This document shows, in pieces, positions 25,794 to 35,101 of a stretch of 64,000 nucleotides of DNA. The notes under the pieces are model-generated. The model ran no database searches. It was not told the DNA's origin and was given only the letters and a program-made list of their open reading frames with translations. The stretch is from contig JBJHBW010000015.1 of the NCBI GenBank assembly GCA_050485685.1, positions 11,236 through 75,235 of the forward strand. The letters run 5' to 3'. The DNA comes from JBJHBP01 sp050485685 (GTDB lineage Bacteria > Pseudomonadota > Gammaproteobacteria > Steroidobacterales > Rariloculaceae). Made by a program: the position numbers and the translations under genes. How positions within the stretch are numbered: the stretch's first letter is position 1; the number at the start of each line of letters is the position of its first letter.

Positions 25794-26644
25794 CAGAAAT
25801 ACTCCTCTGCAGACGCCAGCAGCAGTTCCGCCTGACGCTGTGCCAGCACGTTGAACAGCGTGTATCCCGGGGCCTGAACGGGCGCCGCCAATACAGCGTT
25901 GAGCAACCTGTCGTGCAAATCCTGATCAAACATCATGCGCGCATATCGGCGCGCGTACTCGACCTTCAATGAGAGATCGCGGCCACCGGAAAGTTCTATC
26001 GCGCGCTCGAAATGTGCCTGAGCCACTTCCGGCCTTCCGCCCAATGCCGGAGGACGCAGCGCATTCAATGTTCCCAGATAGCCGTGCACCGAACCCTGAT
26101 CGTGCGTTTCATCCAGTTCCAGCACACGGCCCAGGGCCGCTTCCACCCAAGGCAGCTCGGCGACGGCGGACCAGTCTTCACTGGTCGCATCCAGGTGACT
26201 GAGCCAGCTGAGAGCGAACGCGTACAGCGCGTCTATGTCCCTGCGCCGAACCTGCTGCAACTGCTCAACGAAAGTCGGGTAATCCATGCCCTCCCACTGG
26301 CAGGCCGGACGGTATGACGCACAAATGGCCCGCTCGCCGTAACGACGGCCCTTCCCGGTCAGCTGCACAGCACGGTCAGGATCAGATTCAAAACGCGCAC
26401 CGTATAGGGAAAAAAGCTGCGCGCCCGCCGACAGCAGGCCGGAATCATGGGGCCTCTGGCTGATTAAGCCGTCGATCAGCAGAAGATAGGAAGGGACTCC
26501 GTCACGAATAAGGACGGGATCGTCCTGATTGAGAATTGCTGCCGACAGTGTGTCCGCCGCGGCCGCCCCGATGAGGCGGCCGCATGCGGTCGTGGCCAGC
26601 ATGGCGGCAAGTGCCACCGCGACCATGGCAGTGCGCTGCCACAC
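25793..26644 (-). CDS. TRAP-associated TatT lipoprotein
   Basis: A lipoprotein (lipobox TTAC) followed by an all-helical TPR-like body, matching the TatT component of TPR-protein-associated TRAP transporters, first characterised in Treponema pallidum (Tp0956). TatT forms trimers with a central pore and is thought to hand ligand to the P component. The N terminus is uncertain. GTG 26644 gives a 21-residue signal peptide with a basic residue; ATG 26626 and GTG 26680 are alternatives. A longer open frame reaching into rplS is not credible. It is directly coupled to dctP. Confidence 0.82.
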   Translation of the reverse strand: MWQRTAMVAVALAAMLATTACGRLIGAAAADTLSAAILNQDDPVLIRDGVPSYLLLIDGLISQRPHDSGLLSAGAQLFSLYGARFESDPDRAVQLTGKGRRYGERAICASYRPACQWEGMDYPTFVEQLQQVRRRDIDALYAFALSWLSHLDATSEDWSAVAELPWVEAALGRVLELDETHDQGSVHGYLGTLNALRPPALGGRPEVAQAHFERAIELSGGRDLSLKVEYARRYARMMFDQDLHDRLLNAVLAAPVQAPGYTLFNVLAQRQAELLLASAEEYF

Positions 26645-26729
26645 GGGTCGGGAATGCTGCCGGAGCCGGGAAGCGCACACGATGACTTGTAGACCGGCGA
26701 TCCGGTTCACGCGCGGGAAATGCGCGTGC

Positions 26730-27074
26730 TCAGACCTTTTCCTTGATACGCGCCGATTTGCCACTGCGATCGCGCAGGTAATAGAGCTTGGCACGACGCA
26801 CGTCACCGCGACGCTTGACCTGAATGCTCGCAACCGCCGGGCTGTGCGTCTGGAATACGCGCTCCACTCCCTCGCCATGCGACACCTTGCGCACCGTGAA
26901 CGACGAGTTAAGGCCGCGATTGCGCTTTGCTATCACAACGCCTTCGTAGGCCTGCAGACGCTCACGTTCGCCTTCCTTGACCCGGACCTGCACAACGACC
27001 GTGTCACCCGGCGCGAACTCCGGCACATCCTGTTTAAGCTGCTCACGCTCGAGCTCGTCAATCACCCTGGCCAT
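26730..27074 (-). CDS. rplS: 50S ribosomal protein L19
   Basis: A 114-residue L19, located at the 30S-50S interface. Diagnostic segments are PEFAPGDTVVVQVRV, RNRGLNSSFTVRK and KLYYLRDRSGKSARIKE. It is the last gene of the classic rpsP-rimM-trmD-rplS operon, 33 nt after trmD. Confidence 0.97.
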   Translation of the reverse strand: MARVIDELEREQLKQDVPEFAPGDTVVVQVRVKEGERERLQAYEGVVIAKRNRGLNSSFTVRKVSHGEGVERVFQTHSPAVASIQVKRRGDVRRAKLYYLRDRSGKSARIKEKV

Positions 27075-27107
27075 TTCTGATCCCCTTCTTCGCCGTTCCA
27101 GGCATCC

Positions 27108-27881
27108 TTAAGTGTCTGTTCCATCCGTGCCACATCGTGCCGCACGGCTCTCACTTCTGAATTCGTCCAGCAGCACGCGTTCCTCTTCGGTCAGCGTCCT
27201 TTGCTGCAGCAGCTGCGGTCGTCGCAGCCAGGTACGCCCCAGGGCCTGTTTCAGCCGCCAGCGCCGAACCTCTTCATGGTGCCCCCCGAGCAACACCTCG
27301 GGCACACGCATTCCGTCTATCTGTTCCGGGCGGGTGTATTGCGGGAAGTCCAGCAATTCACCCGTGAAGGAATCCTGCTCGGCGGACTGTTCATGTCCCA
27401 GCACACCGGGCAGCAACCTTACCACCGCATCGATCAGGACAGCAGCAGCCGGCTCGCCGCCGCTGAGTACGTAATCACCCAGCGACACTTCCTCCGGCAC
27501 CTCGCCTTCAACGATCCGTTCATCCACTCCTTCGTAACGTCCGGCCACCAGCAACAGGCCCGGTGCCGCAGCCAGTTCGCGCGCGCAGGCCTGATCGAAC
27601 GGCCTGCCCTGCGCGGTCAGCATCAGTTCCCGGCAACCGTTCGGCAATCGTGACCGCATGGCCCTGATGGCATCCCGCATGGGCTGATATCTCAGCACCA
27701 TGCCCGGCCCACCGCCATACGGTCGATCATCGACCGTCCGGTGTCGGTCGGACGTGTAATCGCGCGGAGTCACCTGCTCCAGAGAATACACGCCGTTCTC
27801 CCGGGCCCTGCCTACCACGCCAAAACGCGTGACCGGCTCAACCAGCTCAGGGAACAGTGCGACAACGCCGATGCGATACAC
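27108..27881 (-). CDS. trmD: tRNA (guanine-N1-)-methyltransferase TrmD
   Basis: A SPOUT methyltransferase that makes m1G37 in tRNAs, preventing frameshifts. The 257-residue product shows RPYGGGPGMV, the AdoMet-binding knot around GRYEGVDERI and SLGDYVLSGGE, and the C-terminal PEVLLGGHH. It starts with GTG, 3 nt after the rimM stop. Confidence 0.96.
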   Translation of the reverse strand: MYRIGVVALFPELVEPVTRFGVVGRARENGVYSLEQVTPRDYTSDRHRTVDDRPYGGGPGMVLRYQPMRDAIRAMRSRLPNGCRELMLTAQGRPFDQACARELAAAPGLLLVAGRYEGVDERIVEGEVPEEVSLGDYVLSGGEPAAAVLIDAVVRLLPGVLGHEQSAEQDSFTGELLDFPQYTRPEQIDGMRVPEVLLGGHHEEVRRWRLKQALGRTWLRRPQLLQQRTLTEEERVLLDEFRSESRAARCGTDGTDT

Positions 27882-27884
27882 GCG

Positions 27885-28433
27885 CTATTCCCACCAGGAA
27901 GGATCCCAATCCACGACGATCACCCTTTTCTCAGGATCAACGTCGATGACCGTCCTGTCCATCACGAACGGTATCAGTCTGCCCGGTACTCCATCCAGAA
28001 CCATCACGTCGTGCGCACCGGTACCGATCATGTGGTCCACCTGTCCCAGCAACCGGTCCTGCATGTCCACGACCTGCATGCCCTCCAGGTCCGTCCAGTA
28101 GTACTCGCCTGCCGCAAGCGCCGGCAGACTGTCGCGGCGCACCGCTATCGTCGCACCGATCAGCTCGCGCGCCGCATCCCTGTCCTCAACGCCTTCCAGC
28201 CCGACGACAACGCCCTTGCCGTGAAGCTGATGACCCGTCAGCGAAACCTCACGCTGCCGACCCTGGTGATTCAGTATCCAGGTGCTGTAACTGACGATAT
28301 TGTCGCGCGGCTCTGTGAAGGAATGAACTCGAACCCAGCCGCGAACTCCGTACACGCCGCTGATGCGACCAAGCTCAACCAGACGCGGTGCGGTACCCGT
28401 CGCAGCCAACGTGTCCCCGCCGGTCGGGGACAT
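27885..28433 (-). CDS. rimM: Ribosome maturation factor RimM
   Basis: A 30S assembly factor that binds S19 and helps fold the 16S 3' domain. The 182-residue protein has the RimM N-terminal barrel (LVELGRISGVYGVRGWVRV) and the PRC-barrel C-terminal half containing EYYWTDLEGM. It begins 6 nt after rpsP. Confidence 0.95.
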   Translation of the reverse strand: MSPTGGDTLAATGTAPRLVELGRISGVYGVRGWVRVHSFTEPRDNIVSYSTWILNHQGRQREVSLTGHQLHGKGVVVGLEGVEDRDAARELIGATIAVRRDSLPALAAGEYYWTDLEGMQVVDMQDRLLGQVDHMIGTGAHDVMVLDGVPGRLIPFVMDRTVIDVDPEKRVIVVDWDPSWWE

Positions 28434-28439
28434 GCCCGC

Positions 28440-28721
28440 TTACTCCGCGGCCTGCGCCTGTGGCGCTTCGCCCGGGCCGGTCTTGCGGTACTGCCTGATC
28501 AGCTGGTCGACCCGGCCCGACGCCTGGGCACCCTGCGACAACCAGTGTTCTGCGCGCGCCAGGTCAATCGCCAGGCGCGTTTCGCCGCCGGTCGCGATCG
28601 GATTGAAATAGCCGAGACGCTCGATGTATCGCCCATCGCGCCGGCTGCGGCCGTCCGTCACGACGATGTGATAGAACGGGCGCTTCAACGCTCCGCCGCG
28701 TGATAGACGAATTCTCACCAT
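28440..28721 (-). CDS. rpsP: 30S ribosomal protein S16
   Basis: A 93-residue S16 with the typical start MVRIRLSRGGALKRPFYHIVV and the FNPIA segment. It is the first gene of the rpsP-rimM-trmD-rplS operon, with a 5' leader of roughly 100 nt. Confidence 0.96.
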   Translation of the reverse strand: MVRIRLSRGGALKRPFYHIVVTDGRSRRDGRYIERLGYFNPIATGGETRLAIDLARAEHWLSQGAQASGRVDQLIRQYRKTGPGEAPQAQAAE

Positions 28722-28757
28722 AACTCGTTGAACCTCAGATTTTGCCTAATCAGATGT

Positions 28758-28781
28758 TGCAGGTTTTTGCATATACCTGCA
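28758..28781 (-). promoter_or_regulatory. Leader hairpin upstream of rpsP
   Basis: A perfect 7-bp inverted repeat (TGCAGGT / ACCTGCA) with a 10-nt A/T-rich loop, lying between the predicted promoter and the rpsP start. There is no T tract after it on the minus strand, so it is not a terminator. A role in leader-based control is possible but unproven. Confidence 0.4.
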
Positions 28782-28827
28782 TTCGCGGCGGGGCACAGTT
28801 AACCCTTCCGGCCGCGGGAAACGCGCA

Positions 28828-28857
28828 ATTCTACTGGTTTTGCCGCTGAAGTGTAAG
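28828..28857 (-). promoter_or_regulatory. Probable promoter of the rpsP-rimM-trmD-rplS operon
   Basis: On the minus strand CTTACA and TAGAAT are separated by 18 bp and followed by a GC-rich discriminator (TGCGCG). The position between ffh and rpsP fits the ribosomal-protein operon start. Confidence 0.5.
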
Positions 28858-28887
28858 CGTCGGGCGATATTTCCGACACGCCCCGTT

Positions 28888-30246
28888 TCAGGCGCCCGGA
28901 CCGGGCCGGCCCTGCCCTTTCAGGACCCCGGCCAGCATTCGCTGCATGTTGCCGCCGCGGGAGACCTTCTTCATGGTCTTTGCCAGCTGCTTGTGCTGCT
29001 TCAGCAGGCGGTTGACATCCTGCACCGAACTGCCCGCGCCCGCCGCGATCCGCCGTTTGCGGGATCCATCGATCAGCATGGGCCGCCGACGCTCCAGCTT
29101 GGTCATCGAGTCGATGATGGCGATCTGGCGGCGTATCTGACGGTCATCGAACCCGGCGCCGGACAGCGCCTGAGGATTCACGCCGGGCAGCTTCTCGAGC
29201 AGCGCCCCCAGCCCGCCCATGTTCGTCAATTGTCCGAGCTGTTCACGCAGATCGTTCAGGTTCAGCTCGCGACCCTTCCTGACCTTGGTCGCAACCCGCT
29301 CCATGGCGTCGCGATCAACCTGCCGCTGCACCTGTTCGACAAATCCCACCACATCGCCCATCCCGAGGATGCGCGATGCGAAACGCTTCGGCGCAAACGT
29401 CTCCAGCGCGTCGAGCCGCTCTCCGGTACCGACCAGTTTGATGGGAAGACCGGTGACCTCGCGAACGCTGAGCGCGGCGCCACCGCGCGCGTCACCATCC
29501 GCCTTGCTGAGTATCACTCCCGTCAGCGGCAGTGCCTCGTGGAAAGCGCGCGCTGAGTTGACGGCATCCTGACCGGCCATCGCATCGAGCACAAACAGCG
29601 TTTCGACAGGAGACACGATGCGATGAATTGCACGCGCTTCTTCCATCAGCTGTTCGTCAATGTGAAGCCGGCCGGCCGTATCCACGATCAGCCAGCGACA
29701 TCCTTGCCGTCGCGCTTCGGAAAGTGCCGCTTCCGCTATGGCCCGGGGATTCTGCTCGGTCGAGTCCAGCCAGGCGGCTCCAAGCTCGGTCGCAAGGCGT
29801 GCGAGCTGCTCGCGGGCAGCTGGACGATACACGTCCGTGCTCACCATGAGCACATCGTTATCACGTCGTTTGGGCAACATGCGCGCGAGCTTACCGGCCG
29901 TCGTGGTCTTGCCCGCGCCCTGCAGGCCCACCAGCATGACCACTGCGGGGGTCGTCGATGCCTGCGCAAGCCCGGCCTGCTCACCACCCAGTACACGCAC
30001 CAGCTCATCGTTGACGATCTTGGTGAAGGCCTGGCCCGGATTCAGGCTTCGCGCCACTTCTTCGCCCAGGGCTCGCTGGCGCACGCGCTCCACCAGCGTC
30101 TTGACCACGGGCACGGCAACGTCGGCTTCCAGCAATGCCATGCGAATCTGACGCACGGTGTCCCGCACGTTGTCTTCCGTGATCCGCCCGCGGCCGCTCA
30201 TGCGTCGCACCGCACCGGAAAGTCGCTCTGTCAGGCTCTCAAACAT
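28888..30246 (-). CDS. ffh: Signal recognition particle protein Ffh
   Basis: The SRP54 homologue, which binds signal sequences and the 4.5S RNA. The 452-residue protein has an N domain, a G domain with P-loop GLQGAGKTT and DTAGRLHID, and a C-terminal M domain with RRIAAGAGSSVQDVNRLLKQ (RNA-binding helix-turn-helix) and Met-rich helices. Its RNA partner ffs is at about 4.5 kb in the same window. Confidence 0.97.
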   Translation of the reverse strand: MFESLTERLSGAVRRMSGRGRITEDNVRDTVRQIRMALLEADVAVPVVKTLVERVRQRALGEEVARSLNPGQAFTKIVNDELVRVLGGEQAGLAQASTTPAVVMLVGLQGAGKTTTAGKLARMLPKRRDNDVLMVSTDVYRPAAREQLARLATELGAAWLDSTEQNPRAIAEAALSEARRQGCRWLIVDTAGRLHIDEQLMEEARAIHRIVSPVETLFVLDAMAGQDAVNSARAFHEALPLTGVILSKADGDARGGAALSVREVTGLPIKLVGTGERLDALETFAPKRFASRILGMGDVVGFVEQVQRQVDRDAMERVATKVRKGRELNLNDLREQLGQLTNMGGLGALLEKLPGVNPQALSGAGFDDRQIRRQIAIIDSMTKLERRRPMLIDGSRKRRIAAGAGSSVQDVNRLLKQHKQLAKTMKKVSRGGNMQRMLAGVLKGQGRPGPGA

Positions 30247-30295
30247 CCGCTACCCATCTTCGGCCCTCGAAGGGCCGCATTTCGACATACCCTCA

Positions 30296-30301
30296 AGTAT
30301 A
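30296..30301 (-). promoter_or_regulatory. Possible -10 box for ffh
   Basis: TATACT on the minus strand, 50 nt before the ffh ATG, in the divergent gap with the CorC-type gene. The -35 region is poor, so confidence is low. Confidence 0.3.
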
Positions 30302-30379
30302 GGGGCTACATTTCCTTGACACACGATTTGCCGTTCGGACACTCTAGCGAACGGCTTTGGAATCAGGGGATCTCCGTTT

Positions 30380-31669
30380 TTGAGTGACGATGTTCCGCTA
30401 GAACCACTCTTCGGAATTCTTTTCGTACTGCTTGCCCTGTCGGCATTCTTCTCGAGCTCCGAAACGGCGCTGATGAGCCTCAACCGGTATCGGTTGAGGC
30501 ACAAGGCACGATCAGGTCACCGCGCAGCCCGGATTGCCGAGCGCCTGCTGCAGCGTCCGGATCGGCTGATAGGTCTGATCCTGCTTGGCAACAACCTTGT
30601 GAATCTCGCGGCCGCGGCCCTGGTTACGGTCATCTCCATCCGCCTCGGCGGCGAGCGGGCAATATTTGCCGGCACGCTGATACTCACATTTGTGATCCTG
30701 ATATTCGCCGAGGTCGCGCCCAAGACCATCGCCGCCCTGCATCCGCAGCGCCTGGCGTTCCCCGCGGCGCTGATCTATTACCCGCTGCTGAAAGTCACCT
30801 ATCCGGTCGTCTGGTGCATCAATCTGTTCGCAAACGGCCTGCTGCGACTCGTTGGCGTGCACCCCGATCGCGGCACTTCGAACTCCCTGACATCGGACGA
30901 ATTGCGCACGGTTCTGGCTGAAGCCGGCGTCATGATGCCCAGGCGACATCAGCGCATGCTGATCAGCATTCTGGACCTGGACGCCATCACGGTCGACGAT
31001 GTGATGGTGCCGCGACAGGAAATCGTGGGCATAGATCTCGAACTGGACTGGGAAACCAATCTTGCCGTCATCCGCGATACAGAGTTCAACCGGCTGCCGG
31101 TCTACCGTGACGACATAGATAATCTGATCGGTGTCGTGCGCGTACGCAAACTGATGCCGGAAATCGCTCTTGGCACTCTGAACGAAGAACGTCTGCTCAC
31201 CTTCCTGCGTGAGCCGGCCTTTGTACCCGAAAGCACACCCCTGAATCGGCAACTGCTGAACTTCCAGCAGACCCAGCGTCGTTCGGCCTTCGTCATTGAC
31301 GAATACGGCGACATTCAGGGACTGATCACGACGGAAGACATCCTGCGAGAGATTGTCGGTGAATTCGACACCGGCGGCACGCCGCAGGACCTTGGTATCA
31401 CACGCGAAAGCGAACACCAGTATGTCATCGAAGCAGGCGTCAACGTGCGGCAGCTCAATCGCCTGATGTCCTGGCACCTGCCGACCGACGGGCCGAAGAC
31501 GCTGAACGGTCTGATTCTGGAACGGCTGGAAACCATCCCCGAGGCAGGCGCGCGAGTCACGATTGCCGGCTACGTGATCGAAATACTGCAACGCGGTGAG
31601 AATACGATACGCAAAGTGCGTATCGTGCCGCCGGAATCGGCGCGCCGGAGTCACGCCGTACCGATATGA
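30380..31669 (+). CDS. CNNM/CorC (DUF21-CBS) membrane protein, YfjD-like
   Basis: A 429-residue inner-membrane protein with an N-terminal DUF21 region (three or four hydrophobic segments, about residues 8-150, with the family motif FFSSSETALMSLNRYRLR), a CBS pair (about 190-310) and a C-terminal CorC/HlyC domain (from about 345). The family is linked to Mg2+/Co2+ efflux or homeostasis. The start is TTG 30380, 9 nt after AGGGGA, since no ATG or GTG lies at the right place. It is convergent with radA. Confidence 0.88.
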   Translation: MSDDVPLEPLFGILFVLLALSAFFSSSETALMSLNRYRLRHKARSGHRAARIAERLLQRPDRLIGLILLGNNLVNLAAAALVTVISIRLGGERAIFAGTLILTFVILIFAEVAPKTIAALHPQRLAFPAALIYYPLLKVTYPVVWCINLFANGLLRLVGVHPDRGTSNSLTSDELRTVLAEAGVMMPRRHQRMLISILDLDAITVDDVMVPRQEIVGIDLELDWETNLAVIRDTEFNRLPVYRDDIDNLIGVVRVRKLMPEIALGTLNEERLLTFLREPAFVPESTPLNRQLLNFQQTQRRSAFVIDEYGDIQGLITTEDILREIVGEFDTGGTPQDLGITRESEHQYVIEAGVNVRQLNRLMSWHLPTDGPKTLNGLILERLETIPEAGARVTIAGYVIEILQRGENTIRKVRIVPPESARRSHAVPI

Positions 31670-31742
31670 TTCGCGCGTCGGGACATGCAGTCCTGAATTC
31701 AGCTGCCTGCTGGATACGTCAGGCGGCGTACGACGCCCGATC

Positions 31743-33107
31743 TCAGCTTCTTTCGCGGTCAAACGCCGCAGCCAGCGCACCGCCCAGCTGATCGACAGCA
31801 ATCACTTCGATACCCTGCATCTGACGCGGGGCATTTGCACGCGGCACCAGCACGCGGCGAAAACCGTGTCTGGCCGCCTCCAGGATTCGCTCCTCACCGA
31901 AAGGAACGGGCCTGACTTCGCCGGTAAGACCGATTTCTCCGAATACGGCCAGGTCACGCGGAAGTGCGGCTTCGCGCAGACTGGATACGACTGCAAGCGC
32001 AACCGCGAGATCGGCAGCGGTCTCCGACACACGCAGGCCGCCGACGACGTTGGCGTACACATCGTGTCCGGCCAGAGCCAGGCCGCAATGCCGGTGCAGC
32101 ACGGCCAGCAACAGACCCAGGCGCTGGCCTTCCAGCCCCTGGGCCAGGCGACGCGGCGACGAGGAAGTGCTGCCCACGTCTGCCAGCGCCTGCACTTCGA
32201 CCAGCACCGGCCGGCTGCTCTCGCGGGTGATCAGCGTGACACTGCCCGGCACCGGCCGGCTGCCTCGCGACAGAAAGATCGCGGACGGATTACTGACTTC
32301 TCGGAACCCCGACTGATCCATCGCGAAGAATCCGAGCTCGTTCGCGGCACCGAATCGATTCTTCACTGTGCGAATGATGCGCACACGGCTGCCCGCATCG
32401 CTTTCGAAATACAGTACGGCGTCGACCATGTGCTCCAGTACCCGGGGACCGGCCAGCGTTCCCTCCTTGGTGACATGCCCCACAAGCCAGGTTGCAACAT
32501 TCCGGGATTTCGCGAACTGCACCAGCACCTGCGCCGATTCACGCACCTGACTGACAGTACCAGGCGCCGATGCGCTTCGCTCACTGAACAGAGTCTGGAT
32601 CGAATCGATGACCAGCAAGGCAGGTGGCGAAGACTCAAGGTCCGCGATAATGCGTTCCACGCAGGTTTCGGCCAGCAGCGTCAGAGGGGCATCGGCCACA
32701 CCAAGACGCTCGGCACGAAGCCCGACCTGCGCCAGCGATTCCTCGCCTGTCACGTAGCACGCTGCGGCAGCGCGCGCAGCAGCCGCCAGCGAACTGAGCA
32801 GCAGTGTGGACTTACCTATGCCGGGATCGCCTCCTATCAACACCACGGAACCGGGCACCAGACCTCCACCCAGAACCCGGTCCAGCTCACCGAATCCGGT
32901 GGCCATACGCTGAACGCCAGTCGTCTGCAGACCGTCAAGACGGGTAAGCTCCGTACGCCCCGCGTAGTGGGCGGAGGCGGCCCGGTCAATACGACCGGTC
33001 TGCTCCGCCAGGGTGTTCCAGGCACCGCAATCCGGGCACTGCCCCTGCCATTTCGGCTGTCGGGCACCACACTCGCTGCAGGTATATACCGTCTTGAGGC
33101 GCGTCAT
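31743..33107 (-). CDS. radA: DNA repair protein RadA
   Basis: A RecA-related branch-migration helicase. The 454-residue protein has an N-terminal C4 zinc finger (CSECGARQPKWQGQCPDC), the ATPase core with Walker A GGDPGIGKST, the RadA-specific KNRFG motif and a C-terminal Lon-like domain. It is divergent from the kinase gene and convergent with the CorC-type gene. Confidence 0.96.
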   Translation of the reverse strand: MTRLKTVYTCSECGARQPKWQGQCPDCGAWNTLAEQTGRIDRAASAHYAGRTELTRLDGLQTTGVQRMATGFGELDRVLGGGLVPGSVVLIGGDPGIGKSTLLLSSLAAAARAAAACYVTGEESLAQVGLRAERLGVADAPLTLLAETCVERIIADLESSPPALLVIDSIQTLFSERSASAPGTVSQVRESAQVLVQFAKSRNVATWLVGHVTKEGTLAGPRVLEHMVDAVLYFESDAGSRVRIIRTVKNRFGAANELGFFAMDQSGFREVSNPSAIFLSRGSRPVPGSVTLITRESSRPVLVEVQALADVGSTSSSPRRLAQGLEGQRLGLLLAVLHRHCGLALAGHDVYANVVGGLRVSETAADLAVALAVVSSLREAALPRDLAVFGEIGLTGEVRPVPFGEERILEAARHGFRRVLVPRANAPRQMQGIEVIAVDQLGGALAAAFDRERS

Positions 33108-33275
33108 GATGGCGAGAGCATAGCGGAATCGTGCCGAATGCGGTCAGGAACGATTGCGGACATACAGGGCCGTTGAAAGACGTGCCTGCATCGCGAAAAA
33201 CGGGCATGCATCACGCTGAAATGCCCAAGCCGATGCGATACTTGCCCGCTCCACACAGGGTCTCCACAGACAGCC

Positions 33276-34232
33276 GTGCTATCACTGTTCCGCAAGCTAT
33301 CCCGTACCCGCACAGATCGCGCCGGCGCGGACCCGGGGGATAGGCGCGAGCCGTATTCCGGGCATGAGCCGGCGGATCTGACAGCGACCGGTTACGGCGG
33401 CGGACGAAACAGGCTGGGCCGGTACGAACTGCTGGAAACGATAGGCACAGGTACGAACGGAACTGTATATCTCGCCCAGGATCCCAGAATCAACCGCAGG
33501 GTCGCGATCAAGGCCATAGATTTCAGCGTGGAGTTCGTTCCCGAGGAACTCGACGGTGCCCGGCAACGCTTTCTGCGCGAAGCGCAAACCGCAGGCCGAC
33601 TCAATCATCCGGACATTGTCACCATCCATGACGTCGGCGAACACGATGGTCTTGGCTATATCGCGATGGAGTACGTTTCCGGGAACCGACTCAGCGATTT
33701 CACCGCTCCCGACCGTCTGCTACCGATCCCGGTCGTGCTCGATGTGACCGCCAGAGTCGCCGATGCCCTGCATTACGCACATCGGCAGAATGTCGTGCAC
33801 AGGGATATCAAGCCGGCGAATATTATGTATGATTCAGCCTCACGCAGCCTGAAAATAACAGACTTCGGAATAGCCAGACTTATTGACGCCGGACGTACTC
33901 GAACAGGCATCGTACTGGGCACGCCTTCGTTCATGTCGCCGGAGCAGCTCGAAGGGGAAAACGTGAACGCGCACACGGACTTATTCGCGTTGGGTGTTAC
34001 CCTGTACCAACTGTTGACCTCTCGCCTGCCTTTCCACGGAGACTCCATGACGAAGCTGATGTTCGTTATCGCCAACGAACCGCACACACCTGTCACGACG
34101 TTACGCCCGCAGCTGCCGCGTCGCATGGATCAGATCATGGACCGGGCGCTGGCGAAGCGTCCCGAGCATCGGTATCAGTCCGGCGCTGCAATGGCAGCGG
34201 ACCTGCGCGATGTCGCCCGGGCAATTGCCTGA
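33276..34232 (+). CDS. Cytoplasmic Ser/Thr protein kinase (Hanks type)
   Basis: A 318-residue eukaryotic-like kinase. The glycine loop is GTGTNG, the catalytic lysine is in VAIKAI (Lys79), the catalytic loop HRDIKPAN is at 175-182, then DFG and the activation segment end SPEQ. All key residues are present, so it should be active. There is no transmembrane helix or external sensor domain, unlike PknB. The start is weakly supported (GTG 33276, no good Shine-Dalgarno). It is followed by a PP2C phosphatase and an FHA protein, its likely eraser and reader. Confidence 0.9.
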   Translation: MLSLFRKLSRTRTDRAGADPGDRREPYSGHEPADLTATGYGGGRNRLGRYELLETIGTGTNGTVYLAQDPRINRRVAIKAIDFSVEFVPEELDGARQRFLREAQTAGRLNHPDIVTIHDVGEHDGLGYIAMEYVSGNRLSDFTAPDRLLPIPVVLDVTARVADALHYAHRQNVVHRDIKPANIMYDSASRSLKITDFGIARLIDAGRTRTGIVLGTPSFMSPEQLEGENVNAHTDLFALGVTLYQLLTSRLPFHGDSMTKLMFVIANEPHTPVTTLRPQLPRRMDQIMDRALAKRPEHRYQSGAAMAADLRDVARAIA

Positions 34233-34262
34233 CAGCTCTGGACGGACGGCGGGCGCATACGT

Positions 34263-35087
34263 ATGAATCTCAGAGGCAAATTTGTTCACGTCGAACTGTC
34301 CGACGTCGGCAAGGTTCGCGATCATAACGAAGACGCTATCGGTGCCGAGCCCGACATAGGCCTCTGGGTACTCGCCGATGGCATGGGCGGCTATAACGCC
34401 GGCGAAGTGGCCAGCGGAATTGCGGTTAAGACCGTCATCGAAATGGTGACCTCGTCCTGCAGACGCGAGAACCGCAACGACATAGAGCCGGACACCGGCT
34501 TCATGCGGCAGACCATCGCGCTACGCGACGCGGTGTATCGGGCGAACAAGATCATTCACCAGACGGCCAGAACTCAGCCGCAATGTGAGGGCATGGGTAC
34601 AACACTGGTCGCCTGCCTGTTCTACGACAACAAGATCTCGGTGGCTCATGTGGGCGACTCGCGACTTTACCGGCTGCGCGGGACCCGCTTCGAGCAGATC
34701 ACGATGGACCACTCACTGTTGCAGGAACTGGTCGATCGCGGCTTCTATTCACAGGAAGAGGCACAGCGGGCTACAAACCGCAACTATGTGACCCGCGCTC
34801 TCGGCGTGGAACCCGGTGTGGATGTGGAGGTGCAGGAAGCAGAAGTCGAGAAAGGCGACTACTTTCTCTTATGTTCCGACGGGCTGCCGGACATGGTGGA
34901 AGACGAAGACATACACCTGACCATCAGCACTTTTGAGAACGACGTAAAGACCATAGGCGAACAACTCATCAAGCTAAGCAACGACAACGGCGGTCGCGAC
35001 AACATCTCGCTGGTGCTGGTCCGTGTCGTGGACAGCTTTCCTGCCAACGCGGGATTGTTCGACAAATTCAGAAAACTGTTCGGGTAA
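34263..35087 (+). CDS. PP2C-family Ser/Thr protein phosphatase
   Basis: A 274-residue PPM-type phosphatase with the metal-binding motifs in order: DVGKVRDHNEDA, LADGMGGYNAGE, AHVGDSRLYRLRG, LLCSDGLPDMVED and GGRDNISLVLV. All acidic metal ligands appear to be present. It probably reverses phosphorylation by the upstream kinase. It starts 30 nt after the kinase stop. Confidence 0.93.
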   Translation: MNLRGKFVHVELSDVGKVRDHNEDAIGAEPDIGLWVLADGMGGYNAGEVASGIAVKTVIEMVTSSCRRENRNDIEPDTGFMRQTIALRDAVYRANKIIHQTARTQPQCEGMGTTLVACLFYDNKISVAHVGDSRLYRLRGTRFEQITMDHSLLQELVDRGFYSQEEAQRATNRNYVTRALGVEPGVDVEVQEAEVEKGDYFLLCSDGLPDMVEDEDIHLTISTFENDVKTIGEQLIKLSNDNGGRDNISLVLVRVVDSFPANAGLFDKFRKLFG

Positions 35088-35101
35088 ACGGGACTATAAC
35101 G

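Noticed and set aside
31670..31742. Terminator between the convergent CorC-type gene and radA
   Set aside because: Only short imperfect stems (for example GGCGT-ACG-ACGCC) without a T tract; too weak to annotate.
31596..33176. Long open frame opposite radA (over 500 codons)
   Set aside because: It mirrors radA on the other strand, a common effect of high GC with few T/A third positions. The translation is low-complexity, His/Gln/Arg-rich and matches no family.
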